The notes beneath the pieces were generated by a model, which saw only the letters and a program-made list of their open reading frames with translations, did no database searches and had not been told where the DNA came from. The translations under genes were made by a program, and so were the position numbers. Source: a virus. Taken from it: a stretch of DNA of 28,663 nucleotides. The stretch is from positions 1 through 28,663 of the IMG/VR virus record IMGVR_UViG_3300026130_000019; one strand, given 5' to 3'. Shown here in pieces: positions 13,950-21,830 of this stretch. Positions within the stretch are counted from its first letter, which is position 1, and every line of letters starts with the position of its first letter.

Positions 13950-14412
13950 TATACTATCTACAGTAAAATGGGATAAGCGCTTTATGCGTATTGCCCGCGA
14001 AGTATCATCATGGAGTAAAGATCCATCGACTAAAGTTGGTGCTGTTATTGTAAACCAAGATCGCAATATTATATCAACTGGTTACAATGGATTTCCGCGT
14101 GGTATAGAAGATTCAATAGATCGTTTGGAAGATCGTGAAGAGAAATATCCTCGCATTGTTCATGGCGAAATGAACGCACTCCTTAATGCACTATACAATG
14201 GTGTATCAGTAAAAGGCGCTACAATTTACGTATGGGGTTTACCTGTATGTTCTGAGTGTACTAAATCTATTATCCAAGCTGGTATTAGTCGTGTAGTGAT
14301 TACCGACATTAAAGATACTAAATGGAAAGAATCTTGGGAAAAACATTCTCAATCTATGCTAAGCGAAGCCTGTGTTTGGATTGATACTATTGAAGAAAAT
14401 AGTTTGGATTAA
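13942..14412 (+). CDS. cd: dCMP deaminase
   Basis: It converts dCMP to dUMP for thymidylate synthesis, as T4 Cd does, using a zinc-activated water. H74 and E76 (VHGEMNALLNA) and C103 and C106 (LPVCSECTKSI) are the zinc and proton-shuttle residues. The N-terminal part, KDPSTKVGAVIV with STGYNGFPRG, is standard for the family. At 156 aa it is a little shorter than T4 Cd. It competes with gp42 for dCMP, so together they set the T to hmC supply. It ends the gene 42 group; a new promoter follows at once. Confidence 0.9.
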   Translation: MNNILSTVKWDKRFMRIAREVSSWSKDPSTKVGAVIVNQDRNIISTGYNGFPRGIEDSIDRLEDREEKYPRIVHGEMNALLNALYNGVSVKGATIYVWGLPVCSECTKSIIQAGISRVVITDIKDTKWKESWEKHSQSMLSEACVWIDTIEENSLD

Positions 14413-14415
14413 GTA

Positions 14416-14444
14416 TTTACAAAATCCTTTCTGTGACTTATAAT
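14416..14444 (+). promoter_or_regulatory. Sigma70-type promoter of the glycosyltransferase/glf operon
   Basis: TTTACA at 14416-14421, a 17-base spacer and TATAAT at 14439-14444. The ORF start at 14443 would lie inside the -10 box, which supports the later ATG 14488 as the true start of the next gene. Confidence 0.78.
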
Positions 14445-14487
14445 GGTCATAAATAAACGCGTGATCATTTTTCATTATGGAGTTTAT

Positions 14488-15585
14488 ATGTCTAAAAAAA
14501 TCTTAATCACAGGTATGAATAAGTTGCAATGCACGAAAGATTTCTTTCTAAATCAGCAGCTTCAGGTTGTACCATCTCATTATTCAGTTATCCGTTGCTT
14601 AGAAGATATGGACTACGAGGTTGAACAAAGACCCGTAGAACTAGGCGAGGACCTTTCTAAATACGATGAGGTAATCGTCTATATCCATAGTATTCAAGCC
14701 TTCTGTCAGTTCCTCTGGGCCGGTCTGTACGCTGTTAAAGCACGCCCTGATTGTATTATTGCTTTTGACGATTGGCAGTTTAACCAGATCTATGGCGCTA
14801 TTGAAACTTATAAAGAAAAGCTAGAAGAAAATGACGAAGGTGTTTTCCGTGATTACCTATTTGATCTATGGCAAGGTAAAGAAGATAAAGCAACTGTAAT
14901 GTCTTATAAAGATGATTACATTGAAGGTTGTCGTATTATTACCAGCAAAGAAAATCGTCTATTGGTAAGTGCATTTACAGGTGGCGATCTTTCTCTTCTC
15001 AATCTAGATTGGAAAGAAGAAAACGTTTATCAGTTCAATCCAAATCCATACCACTTGAATCGTCGCGCTGATAACGGTTATGGTACAGGTGATGTAGGTC
15101 TTGATTCTTTCTTTGGTCAACCAGAAAAAGAATTCAAATGGAACTTTGCTTCGTTAGTTCAAGAGAAAACTCGTAAGTGGCTTAAAGCACAACAACCCGA
15201 TGATTGGAAATGGGAAATTGTTTTCTACGGTGCTAAACGTGGTAAGTACAAATCAGAGCGTAAGACTGAACCAGAAATGGTAAAAGTATTTGAACAGCAA
15301 TGGGGTTGCTTGATGCCAGGTTATTTCCACGCAGGTTCTGGTTGGTGGCGAGCTCGTCCTCTTCAAGTTGCAGATGCTGGTTCTATCATCATTGGTGACA
15401 AACCAGAGATGATGGTATATTATAATGATGAAGCATTAGCAGGTTTACGAGTACAAGATGTAGAAGCTATGGATCTTACTCAGCTCAAAGCTACTGCTAA
15501 AGCTCAACGTGACGCACTATACGATAACCATCCTCTTGATAAAATGATTCAACAGGAAGAAATGAAAAGAGTTCTTGAAGCATGA
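14488..15585 (+). CDS. GT-B glycosyltransferase resembling T4 DNA beta-glucosyltransferase
   Basis: A 365-aa protein with ATG 14488 chosen because GGAG lies at 14479-14482 and the longer frame begins in the promoter. The layout resembles T4 beta-GT: an N-terminal Rossmann half with SHYSVIRCLEDMDYEVE and DLSKYDEVIVYIHSIQAF (in T4 beta-GT, an S-E-T-I-Y...DYDRLIVVNSSINFF run), a second half beginning WEIVFYGAKRGKYKSERK (T4: DVIYGGSFRSGQRESK), and a donor-site region GWWRARPLQVADAGSIIIGD. It would transfer a sugar from a nucleotide to hydroxymethylcytosine in DNA. The donor may be UDP-galactofuranose, since the next gene, joined by ATGA, makes it. The fold call is firm; acceptor and donor are inferred. 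Confidence 0.72.
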   Translation: MSKKILITGMNKLQCTKDFFLNQQLQVVPSHYSVIRCLEDMDYEVEQRPVELGEDLSKYDEVIVYIHSIQAFCQFLWAGLYAVKARPDCIIAFDDWQFNQIYGAIETYKEKLEENDEGVFRDYLFDLWQGKEDKATVMSYKDDYIEGCRIITSKENRLLVSAFTGGDLSLLNLDWKEENVYQFNPNPYHLNRRADNGYGTGDVGLDSFFGQPEKEFKWNFASLVQEKTRKWLKAQQPDDWKWEIVFYGAKRGKYKSERKTEPEMVKVFEQQWGCLMPGYFHAGSGWWRARPLQVADAGSIIIGDKPEMMVYYNDEALAGLRVQDVEAMDLTQLKATAKAQRDALYDNHPLDKMIQQEEMKRVLEA

Positions 15586-16586
15586 AACGTGTACTAGTTG
15601 TAGGCGCTGGTTTTTCCGGCGCCGTCGTTGCTCGCGAGTTGGCTGAGCATAATTATAAAGTATGGGTAATTGATTCTCGTGATCATATTGCTGGTAACGC
15701 GTATGATTACACAAATGAGCATGGTATTCGTGTTCATAAGTATGGCCCGCATCTATTCCATACAAACAACAAAGAAGTATTTCAATACTTAAGTCGTTTT
15801 ACTGAATGGGTTGATTACAAGCATAAAGTTAAGGCTCAGCTTGATGATGGTCGTTATGTAACGCTACCAGTAAATCGCGAAACGAAAGAAATCGTTGGTG
15901 AGGAAAATGTTCTTGATACGTTCTTCCGTCCTTACACTAAAAAGATGTGGGGTGTAGAATTAGATGAGCTTAATCCAGACATCATCAACCGTGTGCCAAT
16001 CCGAGACGATGATAACGAATATTATTTTCCAAACGACGAATACCAAGCAATGCCCAAAGATGGCTATACTGCTATGGTAGAACGAATGTTGGCGCATGAA
16101 AATATTACCGTGAAGCTTAGTACCAACTACGACAAATCTTTGAATCTATTATTCGATCATGTTTTTAACTCAATGCCAATCGACCAATATTTCGATTTTA
16201 AGTATGGCGAACTTCCATACCGTTCAATTAAGTTTGAAACAGTTCATTTACCAGTACCGAAAGCTCTGCCAACTGCTACCGTAAACTTTACTCATGATGG
16301 TCCTAAAACGCGTGTAACTGAATGGAAAAATATTCCTTGTCACGGAGACAATAAATATATCACTACGCTGACGTTTGAAGAGCCATGCGATTATAAAGAT
16401 AATAATATGGAACGTTATTATCCTATTAAAGATCGTGATGGTAAGAATCGTGAGCTATATGAGAAATATAAGAGTGAACAACCTGAGAATATGACCTTCA
16501 TCGGTCGTTGTGGTCTATATGCTTACCTAGACATGCATCAAGCTGTGAACTCTGCATTAGCTACTGTAAGGAAATTTTTATCATGA
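15582..16586 (+). CDS. glf: UDP-galactopyranose mutase
   Basis: The flavoenzyme interconverts UDP-galactopyranose and UDP-galactofuranose. Seen here: FAD dinucleotide motif GAGFSGAVVA (8-17), GNAYDY, YGPHLFHT (54-61), RPYTKKMWG (116-124), FTHDGPKTRVTEW (236-248) and the C-terminal FIGRCGLYAYLDMHQAV, all hallmark Glf blocks. At 334 aa it is slightly shorter than the bacterial enzyme (about 370). It sits between a beta-GT-like glycosyltransferase and a C5-methyltransferase with 4-bp overlaps on both sides. Mutases can also act on UDP-arabinose, so an arabinofuranose product is possible. Confidence 0.95.
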   Translation: MKRVLVVGAGFSGAVVARELAEHNYKVWVIDSRDHIAGNAYDYTNEHGIRVHKYGPHLFHTNNKEVFQYLSRFTEWVDYKHKVKAQLDDGRYVTLPVNRETKEIVGEENVLDTFFRPYTKKMWGVELDELNPDIINRVPIRDDDNEYYFPNDEYQAMPKDGYTAMVERMLAHENITVKLSTNYDKSLNLLFDHVFNSMPIDQYFDFKYGELPYRSIKFETVHLPVPKALPTATVNFTHDGPKTRVTEWKNIPCHGDNKYITTLTFEEPCDYKDNNMERYYPIKDRDGKNRELYEKYKSEQPENMTFIGRCGLYAYLDMHQAVNSALATVRKFLS

Positions 16587-17785
16587 GTGAATTTACCCAC
16601 GCAAGTATTGTACCTCTAATTGGTGGTGAAACCATTGGCTCTCATCGAGCCTTTGGTGCACCTCCAATCCATTTTATGTCATATGAAGCATTTGCTAATA
16701 ATGATCGACATATTCTAAATTATTATAAAAATGAAATTCCATATCACGTTCTAGATAATGGTGGTAGTATTCCAGAACAAAAAGCAGATGTTGTTTCGTC
16801 TGTTTGTCCTTGTGCTGGTCTATCAATGATGTCTCATGGATATGGTGACGACAACCAAAATAATAAATGGATGGTTGAAACCGCAAATCTAATTCTTGGT
16901 AATTACAGACCAAAAGTATTTTGGGGAGAGAATGCTCCAGGCTTTGCTGGTAAAATCGGTAAAAATGTTCGTGAACAACTAAAGCAAATTGGTAAAGATA
17001 ATGGATATACAATGAGTGTATACCGTACCAAATCTTTGCTACATGGTGTTCCACAAGTTCGTGAACGTTCTTTTTACTTTTTTTGGAAAGGTGAAAAGAC
17101 GCCAATCTTTAATTTCTATGATCGTCAATATACACCTATTGAAGATCTAATTCGTGGCGTAAAATCAGATTTTCAAATGGAACCAATTAATAAAAAGAAA
17201 CCATCTGAAAATCCATATTACCGTTATATTCTAGAAGAAATTCACGAAGGTCGCTCTCATACAAATCATTCGCATGAAATCGATCCTACTTCAGCTCGTG
17301 GCGTAGATGCTTTCTCTTACATTGAAAGAGCAGGTCATTCTTATTTGCAGGTTGCAGATTGGATGGAAAAGAATGGTTACGAAAACGAAGTAGAAAAATG
17401 TAAGTACAAGCACGAAAAACTTGCAGGCGGCGGTAGCATTATGCGACGTGGTGTAATTGTTCCTAAGGATCGTATTGGCGCGTTTGTTGGGCATTATCCG
17501 ACAATGCTTACTCATCCCGATGAAGATCGTTTTATTACATATCGCGAAGCAATGTCTATCATGGGCTTGCCTGAGGACTTCGAGTTGGTTGATGCTAGTC
17601 CTAAAGTTGCTAACCATATATGCCAAAACGTACCTGTACAAACAGCTCAGGACATGGCTACAGAGGTTCTGGCATCACTAAAAGGTGAACGTAAATGGGT
17701 TGACACTGACTACATTTTGCAGTATAATAATACCAAGAAAATTGAATACTCGCAGCCAACAACCACTCTTGAGGCATTTCTATGA
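16583..17785 (+). CDS. DNA cytosine-C5 methyltransferase family protein
   Basis: A 400-aa protein with the ordered motifs of C5-cytosine methyltransferases: motif I variant PLIGGETIGSHRAFG (11-25), motif IV SVCPCAGLS with catalytic Cys77, motif VI GENAPG (E116, N117), motif VIII PQVRERSF (157-164) and motif X NVPVQTAQDMA near 349. The region between motifs VIII and X is long (about 185 residues) and would hold target recognition. ATG 16583 overlaps the glf stop (ATGA), with AAGGA upstream. In a phage that places hydroxymethyl on C5, ordinary methylation of its own DNA would be blocked, so the substrate is puzzling. Confidence 0.85.
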   Translation: MSEFTHASIVPLIGGETIGSHRAFGAPPIHFMSYEAFANNDRHILNYYKNEIPYHVLDNGGSIPEQKADVVSSVCPCAGLSMMSHGYGDDNQNNKWMVETANLILGNYRPKVFWGENAPGFAGKIGKNVREQLKQIGKDNGYTMSVYRTKSLLHGVPQVRERSFYFFWKGEKTPIFNFYDRQYTPIEDLIRGVKSDFQMEPINKKKPSENPYYRYILEEIHEGRSHTNHSHEIDPTSARGVDAFSYIERAGHSYLQVADWMEKNGYENEVEKCKYKHEKLAGGGSIMRRGVIVPKDRIGAFVGHYPTMLTHPDEDRFITYREAMSIMGLPEDFELVDASPKVANHICQNVPVQTAQDMATEVLASLKGERKWVDTDYILQYNNTKKIEYSQPTTTLEAFL

Positions 17786-18417
17786 GAAATGATTTTATTC
17801 TAGATTTTGAAACGATCGGTCAGTGCGCTCGCAAAGCGCCTGCCATCGATTGTTCTTATCTTGTGTTTTCTTGGGATAGATTTTTAGAACAACCTTACTC
17901 ATTCCATGAACTATGCCAAATGGCTAAGAAGTCTAAATTGTCTATTGCTGACCAAGTTAAAAACTATGACTTCTCGTACACCGAAGCAGATATGCAATGG
18001 TGGATGGAACAACCAAAAATTGTTCGTAAAAATATTAAACCAAAACCAGATGATCTTACAGTTCCACAATTTATAGAACAATTAATTAACTATCTTCGTG
18101 GATCAGAACATATTAACTATTGGTGGAGTCGTTCTAATACGTTTGATCCAATCATTCTAGAACACCTTGCCATGTCAGTTAACCGTGATAAAGTACTAAA
18201 TGAATTTATTCCTTATTGGAAAGTTCGTGATACCCGTACATTTATCGACTCAAAACTGGACTTTCCAGCTAAAAATGGATTTGTTCCAGTATTAAATGAA
18301 GAAATGTGGACGCTTTATTTTAACGCCCACGATAGTACTTGTGATATTGCGGCGGACGTTCTTCGTCTACAAGCTATTCACAGATTAGAAAATGATTTGG
18401 AGTTAACAGAAATATGA
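17782..18417 (+). CDS. dexA: DexA-like DEDDh exonuclease
   Basis: A 3'-5' DNA exonuclease of the DEDD superfamily, like T4 exonuclease A (227 aa; here 211). Exo I: D8 and E10 (FILDFETIG). Exo II: SRSNTFDP with D122. Exo III: H183 and D188 (NAHDSTCD), the DEDDh form. In T4, DexA is a non-essential early exonuclease thought to help degrade host DNA. ATG 17782 overlaps the methyltransferase stop, and the next gene overlaps in turn by 4 bases. Confidence 0.88.
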   Translation: MRNDFILDFETIGQCARKAPAIDCSYLVFSWDRFLEQPYSFHELCQMAKKSKLSIADQVKNYDFSYTEADMQWWMEQPKIVRKNIKPKPDDLTVPQFIEQLINYLRGSEHINYWWSRSNTFDPIILEHLAMSVNRDKVLNEFIPYWKVRDTRTFIDSKLDFPAKNGFVPVLNEEMWTLYFNAHDSTCDIAADVLRLQAIHRLENDLELTEI

Positions 18418-19265
18418 ACATTCAAGTGACGGTTGACGAACTAAAAAAGTATAAGCTTTTCGTCGGCACTCCAATGTACGGTGGCCAGTGTGCTGGTTCA
18501 TATACAAAGTCATCAACTGATTTGGCTTTGATGTGCGCAGCTAATGGTATCGACGTTAGATTCTATTACTTGTTTAATGAGAGTCTAATTCAACGTGCAC
18601 GTAACTATATTGTAGATGAATTCCTAAGATCTGATTGTACTCATCTCGTATTCATTGATGCTGATATTGCGTTTGATCCACGAGATGTATTAAGTCTATT
18701 GGCTGTACAAATTCAAGATCCAGAAAAATTTAATATCGTTACTGGCCCATATCCAAAGAAAGCTATTGCATGGGAAAAAGTTAAAAAGGCTGTAGAATCT
18801 GGACGCGCTGAAAACCCGTTTGATCTAGAACAATACACAGGTGATTTTGTATTCAACCCAGTTAATAAGTTGAATTCATTTAATCTAGGTGAACCACTTG
18901 AGATTGCTGAAGGTGGCACAGGCTTTATGTTAATTCCTCGTGAAACACTTGAAAAATATGCTGCAGCATATCCTGAGTTGCAATATAAACCAGACCATGC
19001 TCGTACAGATCAGTTTGATGGATCTCGTAACATTACAGCATTCTTCGATTGCATTATTGATCCACAAAGCAAACGTTACTTGTCTGAAGATTATTTCTTC
19101 TGTCGTAAAGCGCGTGAAATCGGAATGAAAGTTTGGATGTGTCCTTGGATGCAACTAAATCATATTGGTACATATATTTTCAAGGGTAATCTTGGAGCTA
19201 TTGGAACTCTAGGCGTATCTGCTACAGCCGATAAAACCAGTAATAAGAAAGCGTACAAAAAATAA
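18414..19265 (+). CDS. GT-A glycosyltransferase
   Basis: A 283-aa protein. The metal/nucleotide motif D82-A-D84 sits in HLVFIDADIAFDP, after an N-terminal strand (KLFVGTPMYGG) and SLIQRARNYIVDEFL. A catalytic-base-like SEDYFFCRKA (223-232) and a likely metal-binding H250 (LNHIG) complete the GT-A layout. It is the fifth and last gene of the operon that begins with the beta-GT-like enzyme. It may add a second sugar or use a different acceptor; the donor is not readable. A fresh promoter for gene 45 follows three bases after its stop. Confidence 0.78.
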   Translation: MNIQVTVDELKKYKLFVGTPMYGGQCAGSYTKSSTDLALMCAANGIDVRFYYLFNESLIQRARNYIVDEFLRSDCTHLVFIDADIAFDPRDVLSLLAVQIQDPEKFNIVTGPYPKKAIAWEKVKKAVESGRAENPFDLEQYTGDFVFNPVNKLNSFNLGEPLEIAEGGTGFMLIPRETLEKYAAAYPELQYKPDHARTDQFDGSRNITAFFDCIIDPQSKRYLSEDYFFCRKAREIGMKVWMCPWMQLNHIGTYIFKGNLGAIGTLGVSATADKTSNKKAYKK

Positions 19266-19268
19266 ATG

Positions 19269-19297
19269 TTGACACTAACTAAAAACTGTAATAGAAT
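19269..19297 (+). promoter_or_regulatory. Sigma70-type promoter for the sliding clamp gene
   Basis: TTGACA at 19269-19274, a 17-base spacer and TAGAAT at 19292-19297. It lies in the gap between the GT-A gene and gene 45, about 36 bases before ATG 19334, so the clamp has an independent start. Confidence 0.82.
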
Positions 19298-19333
19298 TAA
19301 CAAGTATTCTACAATAACAGGAGTATCTATATA

Positions 19334-19996
19334 ATGAAATTTTCTGAAAGCACTCTTACAATCCTTAAGAGTTTCTCAACCATCAACAAATCAATCTTGA
19401 TGAAACCAGGTAAAGTACTACGTACTATTACGCCTGAAAAAACTCTTATGGCTTATGCTGAAATTGGTGATGAAATTCCTGCACAAGCATGTGTATATGA
19501 CTTATCACGTTTTCTTTCAATTCTAGGTCTTTACAAAGATCCGGATGTTGAATTCCATGATAAATACTTTATGATTACTGAAGGCAAACAAAAAACTAAA
19601 TACGCTTTTGCTGATGTGTCAATGATTCACACCGCACCTGATAATACTCCATCGCTTCCGTCAGCTGATGTCCAAGTAACAGTTTCTTGGGATGATCTTC
19701 AGTCTGTATTGAAAGCAGCTGGTGTACTGCAATTCAGCGAAATCGCTTTTGTAGGTCAGGACGGTAAAGTATATCTCAAAGCTGTAGATACATCTTCTCA
19801 GAACGCAGATGATTACGGCATTGAGATTGGTGAAACTGAGGATGAATTTAAGATGATTATTAAAACAGGCAATCTTAAACTTCTTGCTCAAGATTATCAG
19901 GTTACTCTTTGCGCAAAGGGTATCGCTGAATTTAAAGGGGATGTTGCCTCATACCTTGTGGCAATTGATACTAAGTCGACTTATAAGAAAGGATAA
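19334..19996 (+). CDS. 45: DNA polymerase sliding clamp (gp45)
   Basis: The processivity clamp of the replisome; in T4 it also activates late promoters together with gp55 and gp33. The 220-aa protein (T4: 228) keeps the family pattern: an N-terminal LTILKSFSTINKSILMKPG, the strand-loop CVYDLSRFLSILGLYKD, a middle VSWDDLQSVLKAAGVLQ, and a C-terminal YQVTLCAKGIAEFKGDVASYLVAID. AACAGGAG precedes ATG 19334. The late promoters in this window imply that it has the same second role here. Confidence 0.93.
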   Translation: MKFSESTLTILKSFSTINKSILMKPGKVLRTITPEKTLMAYAEIGDEIPAQACVYDLSRFLSILGLYKDPDVEFHDKYFMITEGKQKTKYAFADVSMIHTAPDNTPSLPSADVQVTVSWDDLQSVLKAAGVLQFSEIAFVGQDGKVYLKAVDTSSQNADDYGIEIGETEDEFKMIIKTGNLKLLAQDYQVTLCAKGIAEFKGDVASYLVAIDTKSTYKKG

Positions 19997-20003
19997 TTAA
20001 ACT

Positions 20004-20249
20004 ATGTCTGATGAACAAATGCAAGAACAACAAGTACAGCTATCACTACAAGATATTGCTGCCGTTGTTGAAATGATTGATGTGGTGTCACGTCGTGGTG
20101 CCTTTGCTGGTAATGAACTTGCTGGTATTGGTATGCTTCGTAACAAGATGGAAGTATTCCTTCGTCAAAATGCACCACAAGATGCTGCCGCTAATGAAGG
20201 TGGCCCTGAAGTACCTGCTGACGCTCCCCTGGCCGATAAGGTACAATAA
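20004..20249 (+). CDS. Conserved small protein between clamp and clamp loader, 81 aa
   Basis: Glutamine-rich N-terminus, then a predicted helical core LSLQDIAAVVEMIDVVSRRGAFAGNELAGIGMLRNKM, and a proline/alanine-rich acidic tail. I know a similar gene in the same place in marine T4-like phages, with no assigned function. It starts seven bases after gene 45's stop and ends just before a hairpin terminator, so it should be made with the clamp. Confidence 0.72.
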   Translation: MSDEQMQEQQVQLSLQDIAAVVEMIDVVSRRGAFAGNELAGIGMLRNKMEVFLRQNAPQDAAANEGGPEVPADAPLADKVQ

Positions 20250-20250
20250 A

Positions 20251-20272
20251 AAAGAGGGCGAAAGCCCTCTTT
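20251..20272 (+). terminator. Hairpin terminator between the clamp and clamp-loader genes
   Basis: A perfect 9-bp stem, AAAGAGGGC (20251-20259) with GCCCTCTTT (20264-20272), closes a GAAA tetraloop. The U-run is short and broken by CC, so termination may be partial, which would set clamp above clamp-loader expression. Confidence 0.72.
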
Positions 20273-20308
20273 CCTCTGTTTTACTTTTATATTATGATTG
20301 GTGATTAT

Positions 20309-21262
20309 ATGTCTGTTGATGCAAAAGCTAATGAAGTTTTGTTTGTTGAAAAATACCGTCCTCAAAAAATTGATGATACTATCCTCCCTGAAAAAACAAA
20401 AGCAATGTTCAAAAAGTTCGTTGCTGATGATAGCATTCCAAATCTACTTCTTACAGGCGGTCCAGGCGTAGGTAAGACTACAATTGCAAAAGCCATGCTC
20501 GAAGAAATGGGTTGTGATTACATTGTTAAAAACGGCTCACTTAACGTAAATATTGATACTCTTCGCTACGAAATTTCTACATATGCATCTGCTGTATCAC
20601 TAGCTGGTGGTCGCAAATACGTAATCTTCGACGAGGCTGATTACCTTAATGCTTCGTCTGTTCAACCAGCTCTTCGTAACTTTATTGAAGAATATTCTTC
20701 CAACTGTGGTTTCATCTTTACTTGTAACTTTAAAAATCGTATTATTGAACCACTACGTTCTCGTCTATCTGAAGTTGATTTTACAATTGAAACTTCTCAA
20801 CGTCCAAAGATGGCAGCTCAATTCTACAAACGTGTTCTACAAATTCTTGATAATGAAAATGTTGAATACGACAATAAAGTAGTTGCGAAGGTTATTGAAA
20901 AACATTTCCCTGATTTTCGCCGTGTACTAACTGAGCTTCAATCTTACTCTGCATCAGGTAAAATTGATGAAGGTATTTTTGTTAATCTAAAACAAGAATC
21001 ACTTGACGAATTATTCAAACTACTTAAAGAAAAAAACTTTACTGAAATGCGCAAATGGGTTGCTAAAAACTCAGATCAGGATATGAACGAAATGTTCCGT
21101 CGTATCTATGATATGGCAGGTGACCGCGTTGAAATGCGTTCGCTTCCAGGTTTTGTTGTAACTCTCGCTGATTACATGTACAAAGCAAACTTTGTCGCAG
21201 ATCTTGAAGTTAACATGGTTGCATTCCTAACTGAAGTTATGATTGAAGCCGAGTACAAGTAA
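20309..21262 (+). CDS. 44: Clamp loader large subunit (gp44)
   Basis: The AAA+ ATPase that opens gp45 and places it on DNA. The 317-aa protein (T4: 319) has Walker A GGPGVGKT (50-57), Walker B VIFDEAD (105-111), sensor 1 near FIFTCNFKNR and the arginine-finger region PLRSRLSEV. I chose ATG 20309 with GGTGA just upstream; ATG 20294 is in frame but has no ribosome site. It follows the hairpin at 20251, so it depends on read-through or a weak promoter not identified here. Confidence 0.94.
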   Translation: MSVDAKANEVLFVEKYRPQKIDDTILPEKTKAMFKKFVADDSIPNLLLTGGPGVGKTTIAKAMLEEMGCDYIVKNGSLNVNIDTLRYEISTYASAVSLAGGRKYVIFDEADYLNASSVQPALRNFIEEYSSNCGFIFTCNFKNRIIEPLRSRLSEVDFTIETSQRPKMAAQFYKRVLQILDNENVEYDNKVVAKVIEKHFPDFRRVLTELQSYSASGKIDEGIFVNLKQESLDELFKLLKEKNFTEMRKWVAKNSDQDMNEMFRRIYDMAGDRVEMRSLPGFVVTLADYMYKANFVADLEVNMVAFLTEVMIEAEYK

Positions 21263-21408
21263 TGATAGAAAATGTTATTGTAGCAATAATTTGTTTGGCA
21301 ATGGTGTGGTTCACTTGGTGCACTGTACTTTTAGTTGAAGAAAAAAAGCAACGTCAAATACGTCGTCGTAACGAATGTATGGGTGGTGAAGATGGGCAAG
21401 TGGATTAA
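21262..21408 (+). CDS. Small single-span membrane protein, 48 aa
   Basis: ATG 21262 shares its A with the gene 44 stop (TAATG). Residues 4-25 form a hydrophobic span (NVIVAIICLAMVWFTWCTVLLV) written here only in part as VIVAIICLAMVWF, followed by a basic segment KKQRQIRRR, giving an N-out/C-in prediction. Its end overlaps the zinc-finger gene by 17 bases. A small membrane protein in a replication operon is unusual; its role is unknown. Confidence 0.65.
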   Translation: MIENVIVAIICLAMVWFTWCTVLLVEEKKQRQIRRRNECMGGEDGQVD

Positions 21409-21598
21409 TAAACTAATCAGTAAAAATACGATTGAGTGTTTTTACTGTCAAAAATTAGTTGACAAGAAAAAGGCTTTTAATGTAAAATTAAATACTGCCG
21501 AAGGTCTTCTTACTTTAAAAGCTTGCCCTGAATGTGCAAAAGACGTTAATGACGTTCTTAAAGCAGTTGAGGAAATTAAAAATGACAATGCCTTCTGA
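21392..21598 (+). CDS. Small zinc-ribbon protein, 68 aa
   Basis: Two CxxC pairs, ECFYCQ and ACPECA, separated by about 30 residues, make a treble-clef or zinc-ribbon site; the segments between them predict as strands (AFNVKLNTAEGLLTLKA). I chose ATG 21392, behind GGTGGTGAAG, rather than an upstream in-frame ATG that lies within the membrane-protein gene. The C-terminus is an acidic helix. DNA, RNA or protein binding is possible; no closer call can be made. Confidence 0.65.
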   Translation: MGKWINKLISKNTIECFYCQKLVDKKKAFNVKLNTAEGLLTLKACPECAKDVNDVLKAVEEIKNDNAF

Positions 21599-21830
21599 AA
21601 GAACTCGCGCAGTACTTAATACAGAACAATTTCTTATAAAATTGTGTATTCCAAAACAATCTCCACGAGTGCCAAAAGAAATTCGAGAAGAAGCTCGTAG
21701 ATTGTTAAAGCATTATCCTTCACGATATAATATGCAGCACATTCAAGAAAGCTTTGAAGAAATTAAAGATCCGCAAATGGATGCACTTGATGAATTAGCT
21801 AGATTAGGACAGGAAATAGAAAATGAGTAA
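21582..21830 (+). CDS. Small BPSL0761-like protein, 82 aa
   Basis: The start MTMPSERTRAVLNTEQFLIKL and PRVPKEIREEARRLLKHYPS match, from memory, a small family of unknown function common in proteobacteria and their phages (BPSL0761 type). ATG 21582 has GAGGA at about 21569. Overlaps of 17 bases upstream and 8 downstream place it in the clamp-loader operon. A bacterial-type gene inserted between 44 and 62 suggests acquisition from a host. Confidence 0.6.
   Translation: MTMPSERTRAVLNTEQFLIKLCIPKQSPRVPKEIREEARRLLKHYPSRYNMQHIQESFEEIKDPQMDALDELARLGQEIENE

Noticed and set aside
14449-14456. CATAAATA, near the late-promoter consensus
   Set aside because: The first base differs from TATAAATA and it lies directly behind a sigma70 promoter of an early operon; several similar one-off matches occur by chance in AT-rich DNA.
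14443-14487. Upstream extension of the glycosyltransferase ORF to ATG 14443
   Set aside because: That ATG lies in the TATAAT box of a good promoter and has no ribosome site; ATG 14488 has GGAG at the right distance.
15517-15765. Minus-strand open frame opposite the start of glf
   Set aside because: Histidine/tyrosine-rich antisense text with no start signal; glf on the plus strand is certain.
16695-17105. Long minus-strand open frame (136 codons) opposite the C5-methyltransferase gene
   Set aside because: It is composed of H/Y/L-rich text typical of an antisense shadow; the plus frame has all methyltransferase motifs.
21459-21488. TTGACA with TAAAAT 18 bases on, inside the zinc-ribbon gene
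   Set aside because: The -10 is weak, the spacer is long, and the site lies within a coding operon; not strong enough to call a promoter.
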